A stretch of 64,000 bases of DNA, from contig JAYGXS010000001.1 of the NCBI GenBank assembly GCA_036362985.1, positions 16,934,099-16,998,098 of the forward strand, written 5' to 3'. This DNA comes from Ligula intestinalis. Taxonomy: Eukaryota; Platyhelminthes; Cestoda; Diphyllobothriidea; Diphyllobothriidae. The notes below the pieces were generated by a model, which ran no database searches, was not told the origin of the DNA, and saw only the letters and a program-made list of their open reading frames with translations. The position numbers were made by a program, and so were the translations under genes. Each line of letters begins with the position of its first letter. Within the stretch, counting starts at the first letter, position 1. Positions 1 through 13,600 of the stretch are shown here, one piece after another.

Positions 1-1758
<1,758 letters not shown>

Positions 1759-2352
1759 AACATACGTCCTGCCCTGGTTTCTCATGTTCTAGTCGGCCTG
1801 TACATACTTGAGAATGTTTTGTTTCAATATAGGATGTATGACCAGGAAGCCTTCTGATCGTGTTTCACTGAATCTAGCAGCCTCATTGCACCGCATTTGG
1901 GACAGCTACATTTTTACATCGGGACGTATTAATCAGTCTCAGCACCTTTGTTTCGAATATCTGTCTCGCTTCACTTGGTTGGACAGATTTTCTTCTCGCA
2001 GCAGGCATCAGTTGCTTACTCTGAACTTCAGTTTTCACGGCTTGCGGCTCAGAGGGTCTTGCCGCCGTCACCTGCGATCTCAGATCTGCCGACTACATAG
2101 CACGGGACTCCGAGTCCCATCTGTGCTATCATGTTTACCTTCTTTACCGACGCGTTAACTATATTCCAAATTAGGATGAAGAATGCACAGCTAGTGGGAA
2201 TGCTGTTTTTACTTTTTATAACAGTGCATGCTGAAGGGCTGCTTTGTGAGTCTAACGAACTCACTGAATTCTACATCTGACCGAAGTAATTTCGAAAGGC
2301 GACTGACGCCATCTTGTTTTTCAATTAATAAATTCAAAAATCGCTATAATCA
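1759..2352. other. 3' flank of the ZCCHC10-like gene; no other feature seen
   Basis: It presumably holds the 3' untranslated region. The open frames present show no recognisable domain. An AATAAA near 2326 (in aattaataaattc) could act as a polyadenylation signal, but it lies far from the stop codon. Confidence 0.4.
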
Positions 2353-2414
2353 TCAGTGGGGAAGTAGTTCCTTCAAGAAGCGTAGTTTTTATTGTTAAAG
2401 TGGCCTTGAATGTT
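2353..2414 (+). repeat. 62-bp direct repeat, left copy
   Basis: It runs from tcagtggggaag to gccttgaatgtt and recurs at 3823-3884 with about three mismatches. The two copies exactly bracket the family A-like retroelement fragment at 2415-3822, like an unusually long target-site duplication. Confidence 0.75.
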
Positions 2415-3822
2415 GGCTAGCTCATCTGAATCTTTCTAACGCAATTCTTTTTTGCCTCTGTTTCCAATAACTCGTTAGATACTGCAGCCCACCGTGCCTG
2501 TCGATGAACAAACGTATGCTAGTATGATCATTCTTCTGTCTGATAAAAGGGGGTACGTATAAGAATACTGGATGAAGTGGTGTCGTCCATTCTTAAAATT
2601 TTCAAGCAGAAAAAATAATAGTTACTCCACTGCTCAGCTGATCATGAGTGGCGTTTTTCAAGGCACTGTCTTGGGTCCTTTACTCTTCATTCTATACATA
2701 AACGAAATTTCGACTGTTCTAAAAAATTCACACAATCTCATTTATGCATACGACCTCAAATGCACATACTCATTTTCTCAGGACACGGTAAGAATATTCA
2801 TTGATAAAATAAATGCGGCCCTACTTACACTCTCACGTTGGAGTGCTACCTGGCAGATGGAATTCTCTCCATCCAAGTGTAGTTTCATGTGTTTCGGTCC
2901 CACCAAGTTTCCCCGTCCCCTAGTCTTTCAAATTGCTCCACTTTTAGAACGATCCACTATAAAATACTTAGGTCTAAGCTACACAAATAAACTAGCATTG
3001 TCGCCTCATGCGGATCGAATATCCGCGAAGGCTGCACAGATATGTGGTTTTATATCACAAAATTTCTTCCTGTTGGAAATAAAGTTAAAACATTATCGCA
3101 TGTATGTTCTACCCATCCTAGAATACTGCTGTCCCCTTTTTGGTCTGATGAATGCTTCTGACCGCGGCAATATTGAAAATGTACGGAGGGTTTTTACTCG
3201 AAAGATATTCGCTCTTCCTCGATCCACTATTTCTTATACGGAGAGATGTCAATTAGTGAACATGACATTTCTTTGGGTCCGAAGATTCAAAGCAGGCCTC
3301 TGTTTCCTCTTTCGCGTTAACTCTACCCCTAACCTTCCACGAATCAACGCTCTTATTCCCGCAGATAGACCTTATGCCACTCGTAATTCGTCCAGGATAA
3401 TTGCAGTCCCCTTTAGCTCCACTTCGAACCATTCTCACTTCTTTGCCTCCAAATATGCCTTCCTCTGGAATCATATTCCCCTCGAAATTAGGCTGTCATC
3501 TAACTTAGCAGTTTTTAAAGTCAAATTTCGTAAACACTTAACTTTGGAAGATATAAAGTCCTTTTTATCCGTCTCCTTCCCAAACACAACTTTTGGACTT
3601 TGAAAAGGGTCCCCTGGTATCTAAGGTGGTTTTGTTTATCTAGCATTGTTTTCCATATGTGTCTATTTCTTCCACTTTTGAGTGATATTTGCAACGGTTT
3701 TTTGTACACTTCTCTGTCCAGTCATCATTGCCGTTTCTCCATTCTCCGTTTTACAACCCTGACGAGAGGCTTCATGTTCTTTAGTCATGCTCAGGGCTGT
3801 TTTTGCTATTTTCGGCAGCTCG
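2415..3822 (+). mobile_element. CR1/Jockey-like non-LTR retrotransposon fragment (family A-like), internally deleted
   Basis: The first 200 bp (2415-2612) recur at 6005-6204. The sequence then jumps straight into the middle of a reverse transcriptase frame (2572-3603). A related copy at 6005-7085 keeps sequence between these two parts, so this copy has lost an internal segment. The 3' untranslated part after 3604 has no obvious A-rich or microsatellite tail. The element is bracketed by the 62-bp direct repeats. Confidence 0.75.
2572..3603 (+). pseudogene. Reverse transcriptase C-terminal half, family A-like
   Basis: This is a 343-codon open frame. It contains SGVFQGTVLGPLLFILYIN (RT domain 4), a YAYD in the catalytic position where active relatives have YADD (2743-2754), the thumb-like stretch QMEFSPSKCSFMCFG and the C-terminal NHIPLEIR motif seen in CR1/Jockey-like elements. 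The RT fingers and the whole endonuclease are absent. Replacing the first catalytic aspartate by tyrosine should abolish polymerisation, so the open frame is not evidence of function. It is a close relative of the frame at 24803-26371. Confidence 0.8.
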
Positions 3823-3884
3823 TCAGTGGGGAAGTATTTCCTTCAAGAAGCGTAGTTGTTAGTGTTAAAGTGGCCTTGAATGTT
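3823..3884 (+). repeat. 62-bp direct repeat, right copy
   Basis: This is the partner of 2353-2414. It is immediately followed by the (ATT)n-type tail of the antisense family A fragment. Confidence 0.75.
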
Positions 3885-4850
3885 ATAATGATAATAATAA
3901 GTTGTATATTTCAGGCCCAATGGGCCTCATCAATAAACCAAAAATTCGATAACACGAAGTAATAGAAATAATTGGTTTAACAAACAGTATCCGTAGTCTA
4001 TAGCTATAAGACGAGTATAACTGTTAAAAAGCGAATTTGTTAGATTCGAAAAAAATGAATATAGCAGTGTCATGCGGAAGGTGAAATTCAAGGGCACACA
4101 CAGATGGGCCACATCGTTATCTAGATTCTGACTATGTATTCTGGTACCCACTGCCTCTGTTAGTAAGGGGGGGGGGCTTGGAAGCAAACTCAGTCGAAGC
4201 TGAGCGTGGGGCAGAACAATAGGTATTTACGAAACATTACTGGTATAGACGGGTTCCCGGCACTACACTCGGGTTCCCAAACCAGTGCGGCATAATGGAA
4301 CATAGGGAACCCACCAGTTTATGATCGTGATGGGCACCACCGTATGAGATCCAAAAGTTCGTCAAATCTACAAGACCATCGTTGGGGATGTCTGAGATGT
4401 GACCAAATATAAGGCCCTGATGATGGTTAATGACAAGCGAAACAAGAGCCGTCAAGACTGCGTCCTGATTCCTGGGGACACGAGTCAGAGGAAGGTAGTT
4501 TCAAGAAGGGATCCTAAATTCCCGATGGTCCTCTCTGGGGATCGTGGAGAAAGCTGCCCGGAAAAGATGAGGAAAACAAAATGTTAATAGATTCAGTGTT
4601 AAGATAAATGTGCCGTCTTTGCTTGAATGCACATAGACTAGTCAACGCCCGAATATCAATCGGAAAATAATTCCAAAGATAGCTATACCTAGAAGCAAAA
4701 AATAGAGATCGCGTAGAAGTGGAAGAAGCACGAGGAGGTATAATCAACGTTGAATTTCTTAGGTTGTAAGGGCGAGTAACGGGAGTAAGGGCAGAAATCT
4801 TGGGGAGGTTTGAACAATTATTAAGGCGGAACAGGAGACAAAACCCTGCT
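3885..4850 (-). mobile_element. Family A non-LTR retrotransposon, 3' end only
   Basis: Read on the minus strand it ends in an ATT/ATA-rich tail (3885-3903), preceded by the palindrome aggcccaatgggcct at 3913-3927. It includes the last part of the RT frame (4514-4747: SLFFASRYSYLWNYFPIDIR) and about 600 bp of 3' untranslated sequence. The same sequence recurs at 11976-12930. The 5' side is cut at about 4850, where family B endonuclease sequence begins. Confidence 0.8.
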
Positions 4851-5998
4851 TCGATAACGTCGAATGGCTACAGTCACGTCCCAGAGGGTAAAACTTATGG
4901 TTTCGAGGACGGCACCCATACATGCCCGGATAGCCGGAGGTGCAGCGAACGAACTTTCACTAAACGTTTTGGATAGGAACACATTGATGCTATCGGCGGT
5001 CAACTTAGCGTCAGCTATGAGGTTTCCTAAGGCGTCTTGAAGTATGGGGTGTTGCGTTTTCCTCTGCGCTTTTACTGTACGCGAAAAGAGTTTCGCAACA
5101 TTTAGGGAAGGATTTTCAGCGAAGTAGGCCTCATCGGCTATCTGCTTTTCTTCGGCGAGCTTCTTAGCCTGCTCAAAGATCAGTGTGATCAAGAGCAGAA
5201 CGGAAGTGTCGTTCTGCCGATGCAAACGACGAGAGAGTTTACGCAGCCTACTACGGAAAGACAGAGGAAGGTACACTTCATCCTTGACATGTATTACTTT
5301 CTTATTGGGGACAAAGTGGAGGATGAGGGAATCCAACGCTTTGTACAGTGCATCGGTACAAACATTTACATCCGAAAATTGGAAAAATTCAGACCAGTCG
5401 AGAGCGTTTAGATGTGCCAGTAGGTCCGCCGTGTTTGCTGATCGGAAGTCATGATAAAAACTATACTTTTGGGAAAATGTTTCATCCGCCTCCAGTTCTA
5501 GTTCACTAACAACTGTAAGATGGTCTGAACTCACAAGTGCGTCTAAGGATGACACTGAAAGTGGTTCGCATCCCCTACAAAAAAGTAGGTCGATTATGTT
5601 TGCTCCTCGAGCGGGAAAATCGACTACCTGATCCCACATGCCGATATCTACTGCCTCAAGTAAGTTCTCGAACTTTGAAGCACCCGATGGTGGAAACCAT
5701 TGCACGCCAGGAAGGTTAAAATCGCCTGCAATCAAGCAATACTTACGATTCAATTCAGCTGTGGCATGAAATGCCTGCGAGAGACAAAGATCGTAGTCCG
5801 CATTGGCATTAGTTGGGCGATAAACAGCCAACAAGTAAGGAGTATTTGTTTTTTAGAACAAATCGTAGCCAGCAGCTCTTCTCCACCGCTTTGAATTGAG
5901 TATAGTCCAACGGGAGAAATGCAAGTGGCTGCTCTATAAAGATGCAGCTTCTTCCACCACGGCCATTGTTTCGATCTTTTCAAACGCATGCATAGCCT
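4851..5998 (-). mobile_element. Family B non-LTR retrotransposon, APE-type endonuclease part
   Basis: The minus-strand frame 5834-4821 has the hallmarks of an apurinic-type endonuclease: YRPTN, LIAGDFNLPGVQW, IIDLLFCRG and VSSDHLTVVSELE. The linker that precedes the RT in this family follows it. A frameshift near 5850 separates it from upstream sequence that still reads DYTQFKAVEKSCWLRF. It breaks off at about 4851, before the RT domain; the RT part of this family is seen at 19120-21287. Family B differs clearly from family A in endonuclease and tail. Confidence 0.8.
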
Positions 5999-6004
5999 AT
6001 AATG

Positions 6005-7085
6005 CTGGCTAGCCCATCTGAATCTTTCTAACGCAATTCTTTTTTTGCCTCTGTTTCCAATAACTTGTTGGATGCTGCAGCTTACCGTGCCTGTCGATGA
6101 AGAAAACGTATGCTAGTATGATCATTCCTCTGTCTTATAAAAGGGGGTACGTATACGAATACTGAATGAAGTAGTGTCGTCCATTTTTAAAATTTTCAAA
6201 CAGAAAAGTAATTTCTTTCTTCGAAATCTCTCGTTGTCCATATATACACAATATTCGAGCGAGGCGATATCCAGGAGTAGTTTTGTAGGTTATATTAGTT
6301 CCATTGTGGGCCCGCCATCTGGTGTTTTCTAGACCTGTGATTCTTGGATGATGATGCCAAGTGAAATAGTAAGTGAGGATGATAAATTTACGACATTGAA
6401 GTTTTTCCGACTAAACAGTAAAAACAACACCAATTCTTAACGGAAGACATTCGGGAACTGATGGTATCCCCAATTCAGTTATCAAAGGAGTGTCAACCTT
6501 TCCCAAATTACTTAGCCACATATTTTCAGTCTATCTCTCAGATGGTTTCTTTCCTGACACTTGGAAGACATCCATTATTCTTCCAGTCTTTAAATCAGGA
6601 TCTCGTTCGGACATACATAACTACCACGTTGTTCATAAACCCCGGCCCTAGCTAAACTTCTGGAGAAGATCATTTTTAATCAAATTCTCGATTTTTGCCT
6701 AAAAAATAAGCTTTTAAGCGACTCGCAGCATGGTTTTCTACCCGGAAGATCAAGCGAGACGTGTCACTCAGCTTTTCTTAACCACATCACATCTCTCCGT
6801 AATGAGCGGCAATCCATAGTTGTTATCTACTTTGACCTGAGCAAAGCCTTTGACAAAGTACCGCACAGACGGCTTCTGGTAAAATTGGAAGCCATTGGCA
6901 TCCGACCCCCTCTCCTTACCTTCATCGGTTCCTATTTGTCTTACCACAGCCAGAAGGTCCTAGTAGGTAATGGTTACTCCACTGCTCAGCTGATCACGAG
7001 TGGCGTTTTTCAAGGCACTGTCTTGGGTCCTCGGAGCACCTTGACGCATGCCGTCAAAGTCCATACGCCAAACATTTGGCCGTGG
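6005..7085 (+). mobile_element. Family A-like non-LTR retrotransposon, RT N-terminal half
   Basis: It begins with the 200-bp sequence shared with 2415-2612. From about 6440 it encodes fragments GTDGIPNSVIK, FFPDTWKTSIILPVFKSGS and SQHGFLPGRSSETCH, then VVIYFDLSKAFDKVPH (RT catalytic A motif), with at least one frameshift and a stop. It ends just after GVFQGTVLGP at about 7032, before the catalytic YADD motif. The next about 50 bp (7033-7085) are of uncertain origin and lead into the inverted duplication. Confidence 0.7.
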
Positions 7086-7625
7086 TGGTCTCTGGGTTCT
7101 AACTGCTGATCGTGAGAGCAGATAGTACGCGGAAACGATGCAGAGATCACCAGTGGCCAATGGATTCAAGATGGTGACATTCGAAATTTCATCATGCTGG
7201 TTAGTTAAGATTTAATCCATACACGACGACAAAGAAGCTGATATCTGCGTAGGCGACAGTAAATTTTGCACAAGACCATTGACCGAAACAACATCAAGAA
7301 AAGCCTTGTTTAGACAGTTTGGAGATGTGGATACTGGGGATTCCATAGACAAATTAACCGAAGGAAGGTTAAAGTCGCCCAAAATAGAAACATGAGAAGA
7401 TGATACATATTCAGCGAATGTGTCGAGCCAGGCCAGAGACGTAGTGCTAGGACTTCTTTACACAAGACCCACCATTACAAGTGATTCGCGGGAGCTAGAG
7501 ACTGACACCCAGAGTTGTTCAACGAGGCCTTCAACTCCAAGGTTTCGAATAACCTTGCTTTGGAGGTCTTGTCTCAGGTACAAGGCGACAATAATAGTTG
7601 AAAATTGTTTGTTCATTTTTCGACT
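7086..7625 (-). mobile_element. Family C non-LTR retrotransposon, endonuclease fragment
   Basis: It is the reverse complement of the 5' part of the family C element at 30320-30867. On the minus strand it reads VSILGDFNLPSVNW-type endonuclease sequence with stops. It is cut at 7086, so the RT portion present in the right arm's copy is missing here. Confidence 0.7.
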
Positions 7626-9770
7626 TTAATTCCATTTATCTACGTATGTATATATTTTTCGTTTTGTGTTCCGCAATTTATTCAGTAAATATTATTATGG
7701 GTTTTCTTACTATTAGCCTTTTTGAATTTCGCCAACTTCCATTGGGATAAGTGCCACAAACCTTTAATATAATTGCTTCTCGGCTGCGAACGGCATGCTG
7801 CATTGTCAGATAGTATGGATTTTGTTTCATGTAGACTTGCTTCCTAGCGGGGGTTTGTTGGTCTCCCACCATTTGACCCCTTGTCTATTTTTAACTGTGA
7901 TTTTCTTTGCTCTCCTTGGCAGGACAAATTGACGTGGAATAAAGGCAAACATTTGCATACCTATAAAAGCTGGACAAAAGGTAAGTACACAATGAATTTG
8001 TGACAATTATTGCGTCATTTGGAGAATCTGTAGTGGTCTCTGCCGTCCGACGGCCTCCATTTCTTGGTCCAGAATTATTATTCAAGGCCAGCTGCCTCAA
8101 GGTACCCAAGACCTCAGTCAGCGCATACCAACGCGCTGACCTGCAGAGACTTGACCTTCTTCCACGCGGACACACACACGTGCGTCTAGGTTCTTGCGGC
8201 TGCCCAAGCACCACACAAACATGTCACTTTTTCTCCACCCTCAGCCGCCAGACGTCACTTAGGACCACGGCGGTCCAGCGGAATGACGTGTGCTCCAAGG
8301 TCAACACCTTTTCCATCTATTTTTCAATCCTTTGTGTACACAATCAACTAATTTTATTACTGTGGCCTCTACTGACTTCTCTTTTACTAAGAAATCATAG
8401 TCTGAAGATCGCAGTTGCCTGGGTTTAACTTACTGAACCCTCTGCTATAAATCCTCAGTGCTCCGCTCAGAACTGGACAGAAGATGTGGCATTCGTGTAT
8501 TTCTGCATGTGTAGCTTCCCTTCAAAAACACACAGCAGTACAAAAATAAGACATTCTGCTAAGAAGAAATTCCTGACTTAGTGCAACTAGGTGGGACATC
8601 AGCATATCGGTTATAATCTGCAACATTAGCAGTGTGACTGGACTGACAGGGGATACTCGAAGGAATTCGAGATAAGCTGAGAAAATGGAAAAGGATGAAT
8701 AGGCCCTTATAAACAGGACAAAGCTATAGTAACTATTGCCACTTTTGCACGTAAATGTAAAAAATTGTTGACTTAAAACCTTGTTATGTCGACGTACAGA
8801 ACATTTAAGTTTGAGAAAAACGCAATACCAATGTACACATTTTGTTTATGACAGGGTACTGTGAGCACACCGAATGAAAAAAATCTTCAATATTTGTTGC
8901 TAATGTGCGTATGCCTTCCCTCGCTGTACGCCTGAGTGATGTTTAAAACAAAATCATTCAGATTTTAACTCTTCTTTAACGTGGACCTCAATAGGTCTAG
9001 TGGAATTTTCACGTTTCAAAGGTCATTTTAAATGTTTGTGCCTAGAAGGATCCCAAAGCATGCCCTATATCAAGACGTCAGTCTAATGTTATATCTCGTG
9101 TCCTTTGGCGTCGCTAATAAGCTGAGGTACTGTTCCTGAATTAACGCTTGTTCAAATTTGCTCCTTCACTATAATATGCTGTGTGACTATTTTTTTTCCT
9201 TCATCTAGGCGGATTTGTCACGCTTTTAGCATTTGATGCTACATTTTCACTTTTAATATCACAGCGTGTGCGTAAAAAAATACGCAAGTACAAGGTTCAT
9301 ATTTATATTTCTCTCAAGTAATCTACTCTTAAGTCTTTGTTTGTATGTACGGCCCACCTAATCCCAATGAGAGTTACGATCAAGTAACCACAGCAGACGC
9401 ATCTTCGTCGCGTTACCGTCCATCTTAAAGCGGCCAAGGTCTGTGATGCCAATCGCCCTTCGTTGGCTCAATCGCTCCTGTGCTCCACCTGTGTTTTTGC
9501 TGACGGAGAAACTTTTCTCAGCCACTTTGCGTCGACCCATCCTCCTCACCACCAGGATTAAAGCCAACCCTCTGCCTCTGATCGATATCGCTGCCGTGAC
9601 TGTTCCGTTCGCTGCGAAACCAAATCCCACAACAGCCCCGATTGCGGCGTCTATCCACATAATTGTTAGCATCCTTTCGCCTTCAGTTTCCGGCCCTGCA
9701 CCCAACTCACTCCAGCGGACATTTGGGTCAGGCCGGCTGAGATCGCATCTTTTCTTCGTCTTCCGACTGA
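7626..9770. other. Noncoding part of the inverted arm
   Basis: No protein domain is recognisable. 7626-8303 and 9133-9770 match the other arm; 8304-9132 is private to this arm. The open frames here (for example 8000-8428 and 9443-9979) are partly preserved in the other arm only because the DNA is duplicated. Confidence 0.5.
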
Positions 9771-9789
9771 AACAATGTGTATTCTGTCG

Positions 9790-10688
9790 GGGACTGTTGA
9801 TCCAACAAGGGCTACGTCACACACACTTTCTTTTTGTCTTGCAGGAATTTTGTGCTTCAGTTAACATAAATCTTACGTACTGTTTGACTACCACTGACTT
9901 AAATGTTCCTGAACTTCAATGGTTTCGTAAATTTGGTCCTAAAAAGTTCGACGGTTTAGTTGAGGTCGTTGATATCTGAAGTGGCCGTTAGCTCTACTTG
10001 GAAGCCATGATCAGACGCACGTGAATTTCCACCACGCACTTACGCATTACGTCCTTGTAGCAGACGCAAACGTGCACACCTTGCCTTTCCGCCCTGGCCT
10101 CAACCCACAATGGCTTGACCTCAGTCCGTTCAATGGGATGCCCACGTTAGTAGACTAGCCTCATTAGCAGGTTGGCCTCAATGCGTCTGGACACAGACCT
10201 CAATGTGGTTTCTGCTCCCAGATAACACTTCGGGCCACGCCGCTTTAGCAGAAGGACGGCTGCTCGCATACTCAAATCTCCTTATATATTCTTTAACCCC
10301 TCAGTACGGAATACACTTCCTGCCATTCTGGCCCTCCCATGACTCTGCCTTCTTCTATAGAACCAAGCCTGGAAAATCGCAGCCGTTAGGGTTAACCTTT
10401 ATTTGCCTTAAAACCCCTCGATACCTCTGCATGTGGGATCAGGTAGTCTTTCCTCCTTAGCATCAAATATACTTGATCTATTTTTCTGTAGAGGTAGCCA
10501 ACAATTGTCAGTATCATTTTTTGACCCACGTGGGAGTTCAGATGATGCCATAGTTGTTTCTACACTAGATTTTGAGGTGGATGAAACCTTTTCCAAAATA
10601 CATTTTTTCTATGATTTCCGATCAGCAGATTCGGCAGAATAACTGACGTATCTTAATTGATCAAAAAAGGTTTATTTGTAAAGCACAT
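9790..10688 (+). mobile_element. Family B-like endonuclease fragment split by an insertion
   Basis: From about 9850 it encodes TDLNVPELQWFRKFGP and KKFDGLVEVVDI, matching the family B endonuclease (LIAGDFNLPGVQW then LLEAVDI). The frame is interrupted from about 9977 to 10432 by 450 bp of unrelated sequence. It resumes with MWDQVV, ILDLFFCRGSQQLSV and DFEVDETFSK. Both arms of the inverted duplication share the interruption, so it predates the duplication. Short similar sequences (gatatctg and gatacctctg) lie at its two edges. Confidence 0.7.
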
Positions 10689-10979
10689 ATTCGGTGCCGT
10701 CAAATTCTTTCTAAGTTTGGAGGTGTATCTTTATACTGATACAATGTACAAAGTTCTTGATCCACCTATTTGTCGATTTGTTCATGAAATGAAACGATCG
10801 ATATCAAAGATGTAGTCTACCTTCCTTTATCTTTCCGCCGTAGGCTGCGTAGACTCTCACAGCGTTTCCATCTACAGAACGACACTTCTGTTTTGCCTTT
10901 AACCCCACTTGGCTTTCCTCAGTCTAAGATGCTGTTTGATTAACAAAACAGCTAGCCGATAAAATTAAATTTGATGAAA
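10689..10979 (+). mobile_element. Family B-like linker fragment, copy 1
   Basis: It encodes a broken version of the family B post-endonuclease linker (DTMYKVLD then YLPLSFR-like sequence in shifting frames). The portion from about 10750 recurs at 11616-11850, on the other side of a foreign 3' fragment. Confidence 0.6.
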
Positions 10980-11604
10980 ACAATAATAATAATAATTTGT
11001 ATATGTAAGGCCCAAGGGGCCCTGTCGTTACAAACTTAGTGCTATCGTGAAAATAAAAATAATGATGATAAGCAGTGAGCTCTTATTAAATAATTGTCAT
11101 CGGCAGTAAAAAAAACTCCTAGATCGGTGGATGAGTTCAGCGGGCCACCGAGTTCAAAAAAACCTTAGGAGAAAAAAACTGCCTTAATAGGTAAAATGTT
11201 TGATGTGGTTAGTTTGGGACCTGATGTTGAGGGTTCGGGACGTTTATGGTCATGGGAAAAAATAATATATCGTTGAGTTAGGAAGGGGTCATCCGGAAGG
11301 CAGGAGAAGGCAGTAGAAGTCAAGGCAACATCATCGAGTTGCGACCGACCAGATTCCAGAGCCAATCTCGAAGACCACAGCGAAGGTTGCAAGAACGGAG
11401 AAGAATTCGCAGCCCTTGGAAGTGATGCTTGACTCTGCAGAGGTAAATGCTAACATATTTAGAAACCATTTTAGTATCCTGGGAAGAGCTTCAAATGCCA
11501 GGATGACCCTTTTCAATATCTACAACTTGCGTGTTTGAAAAGGAAACAGACAGTAACGACTTTATTTCCTCTAAATTTAAATGCTTATATAATTTGCCTT
11601 GATC
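10980..11604 (-). mobile_element. 3' end of another CR1-like element
   Basis: Read on the minus strand it ends in (ATT)n at 10981-10996, preceded by a ggcccaaggggcc hairpin at 11009-11021. This is the same terminal layout as family A with a different body. No clear coding sequence remains, so it is a short 5'-truncated copy sitting between the two copies of the family B-like linker. Confidence 0.6.
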
Positions 11605-11975
11605 CAACTTTGATCCACCTATTTGTCTGTTTGTTCATAAAATGAAACGATCGATATCAAAGACGTAGTCTTCCTTCCTTTATCTTTCCGCCGTAGGCTG
11701 CGTAGACTCTCACACCGTTTCCATCTACAGAATGACACTTCTGTTTTGCCTTTAACCCTACTTGGCTTTCATCAGACTAAGATGCTGTTTGATAAACATA
11801 ACAGCTAGCTGATAAAGTTAAATTTGATGAAAACTCTTCGTTTAATGTTGCGAAACCTTTTCCCCACAGGGTAAGAGCTTATAGTAAAAAGCAAGAACCT
11901 GCACTTCGAGAGACCCTTGGTAATCTCATAGCTGATGCCGCTTTGACAGAGGATAGCTTCAGTGCCTTTTTGTTA
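11605..11975 (+). mobile_element. Family B-like linker fragment, copy 2
   Basis: It repeats 10750-10979 at roughly 90% identity, then continues through ALRETLGNLIADAALTEDSFSAF-type linker sequence (compare family B at 4821-5834) to 11975. There the family A tail begins. Confidence 0.65.
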
Positions 11976-12961
11976 TCATAATAAAAATAATAAGTTGTTT
12001 ATTTCAGGCCCAATGGGCCTCATCAGTAAACCAAAAATTCGATAACACGAAGTACTAGAAATAATTGGTTTAACAAACAGTATCCGTAGCCTATAGCTAT
12101 AAGACGAGTATAACTGTTTAGAAGCGAAGTTGTTAGATTCGAATAAAAAGAATATAGCAGTGTCATGCGGAAGGTGAAATTCAAGGGCACACACAGATGA
12201 TCCACATCGTTATCTATATTCTGACTATGTATTCTGATACCCACAGCCTCTGTTAGTAAGGAGGGGCCTTGGAAGCAAACTCAGTCGAAGCTGACCGTGG
12301 GGCAGAACAAAAGGTGTTAACGAAACATTACTGGTATAGACGGGTTTTCGGCACTACACTCGGGTTCCCAAACCAGTGCGGTATAATAGAACATAGGGAA
12401 CCCACCAGTTTATGATCGTGATGGGCACCACCGTATGAGATCCAAAAGTCCGTCAAATCTACAAGACCATCGTTGGGGATGTCTGAGAGGTGACCAAATA
12501 TAAGGCCTTGATGATGGTTGATTACCAGCGAAACGAGAGCCGTGAAAACTGCGTCCTGACCCCGGGGGACACGAGTTAGAGGAAGGTAGTTTCAAGAAGG
12601 GATCCTAAATTCCCGATGGTCCTTTCTCGGGATGGTGGTGAAAGCTGCCCGGAAAAGATGAGGAAAACAAAAGGTTAATAGTATCAGTGTTAAGATAAAT
12701 GTGCAGTCTTCGCTTGAATGCACATAGACTTGTCAACGCCCGAATAATTCCAAAGATAGCTATACCTAGAAGCAAAAAATAGAGACCGTTTGGAAGTGGA
12801 TGAAGCAGGAGGAGGTATAATCAACGTTGAATTTCTTAGGTTGTAAGGGCGAGTAACGGAAGTAAGGGCAGAAATCTTAGGGAGATTTGAACTATTATTA
12901 AGGCGAAACAGGAGACAAAACCTTGCTTCCAGTCTGCTGACCAAAAGAAATTTCAGTTTCG

Positions 12962-13600
12962 TTATCTCACATCTATCTGAGTAGAAAGTATCTGAAAATG
13001 CCGGACCCTTTTAGTGAATCTTCTTTGGACACTCTCAATTTTTGAACGACTAGATTCGTTCACTAGACCGAAGAATGGACAACAGTATTCGAGAATAGGA
13101 AGCACATACATACGATAAAGTCTTAGCTTCATTTCGAGAAGGTAGTAATTATAAGAGATAAAGCCGCATATCTGAGCAGCTTTTGCTGTAATTCTATCAG
13201 CGTGAGGTGAAAGATCTGATGAATTGGTGTAACTTAAACCTAAGTCCTTAATGTTAGAACATTCAATCATAAGGCAACCTTGAAAAATGATAGGCTGTGG
13301 CAGCCTTTCATGCCCAAAACACATGAACTGGCACCAAGAAGGCGAGAAATCCATCTGCCACATGGAGCTCCACGCAGATAGAGCGTCCAAATCCGAATGA
13401 ATGCGTTCTAAGCATCGCACAGCCGTAGACTTAGAGAAGGAGTATACACATTTCAAGTCGTCCGCATCTATATACGATAGAGAGTGTTTAACTATTGTTG
13501 AAATATCATTCATATAAATCAAGAACAACAGGGGGCCCAGAGCGGTACTTTGAAGGACACCACTTAGAACAGCGGAACGGGTAGAGTATGAGGACCCCAC
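12962..13600 (-). pseudogene. Reverse transcriptase core of the family A copy
   Basis: This is a 212-codon frame covering RT domains from LQSTALGPLLFLIYMNDIS through YIDADDLKCVYSFSKS, QMDFSPSWCQFMCFG and LPILEYCCPFFGLVN. The downstream C-terminal piece, in another frame at 12944-12690, contains SLFFASRYSYLWNYSG. The family A copy at 24803-26371 is the better preserved reference for these domains. Confidence 0.75.

Larger units (their letters stand above)
7086..10688 (+). repeat. Left arm of a large inverted duplication
   Basis: This arm is the reverse complement of 26843-30867. Sampled blocks (for example 7681-7985 against 30274 downward) differ at only a few percent of positions. It lacks the 770-bp family B insertion found in the other arm and carries its own 829-bp central block (8304-9132) where the other arm has an unrelated 442-bp block. 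The arm is a composite of endonuclease relics and noncoding sequence. Confidence 0.85.

Noticed and set aside
9358..9705. 115-codon frame conserved in both inverted arms (also 28596-28952)
   Set aside because: It is preserved because the arms are recent duplicates of the same DNA. Frames exist on both strands here and no domain is recognisable.
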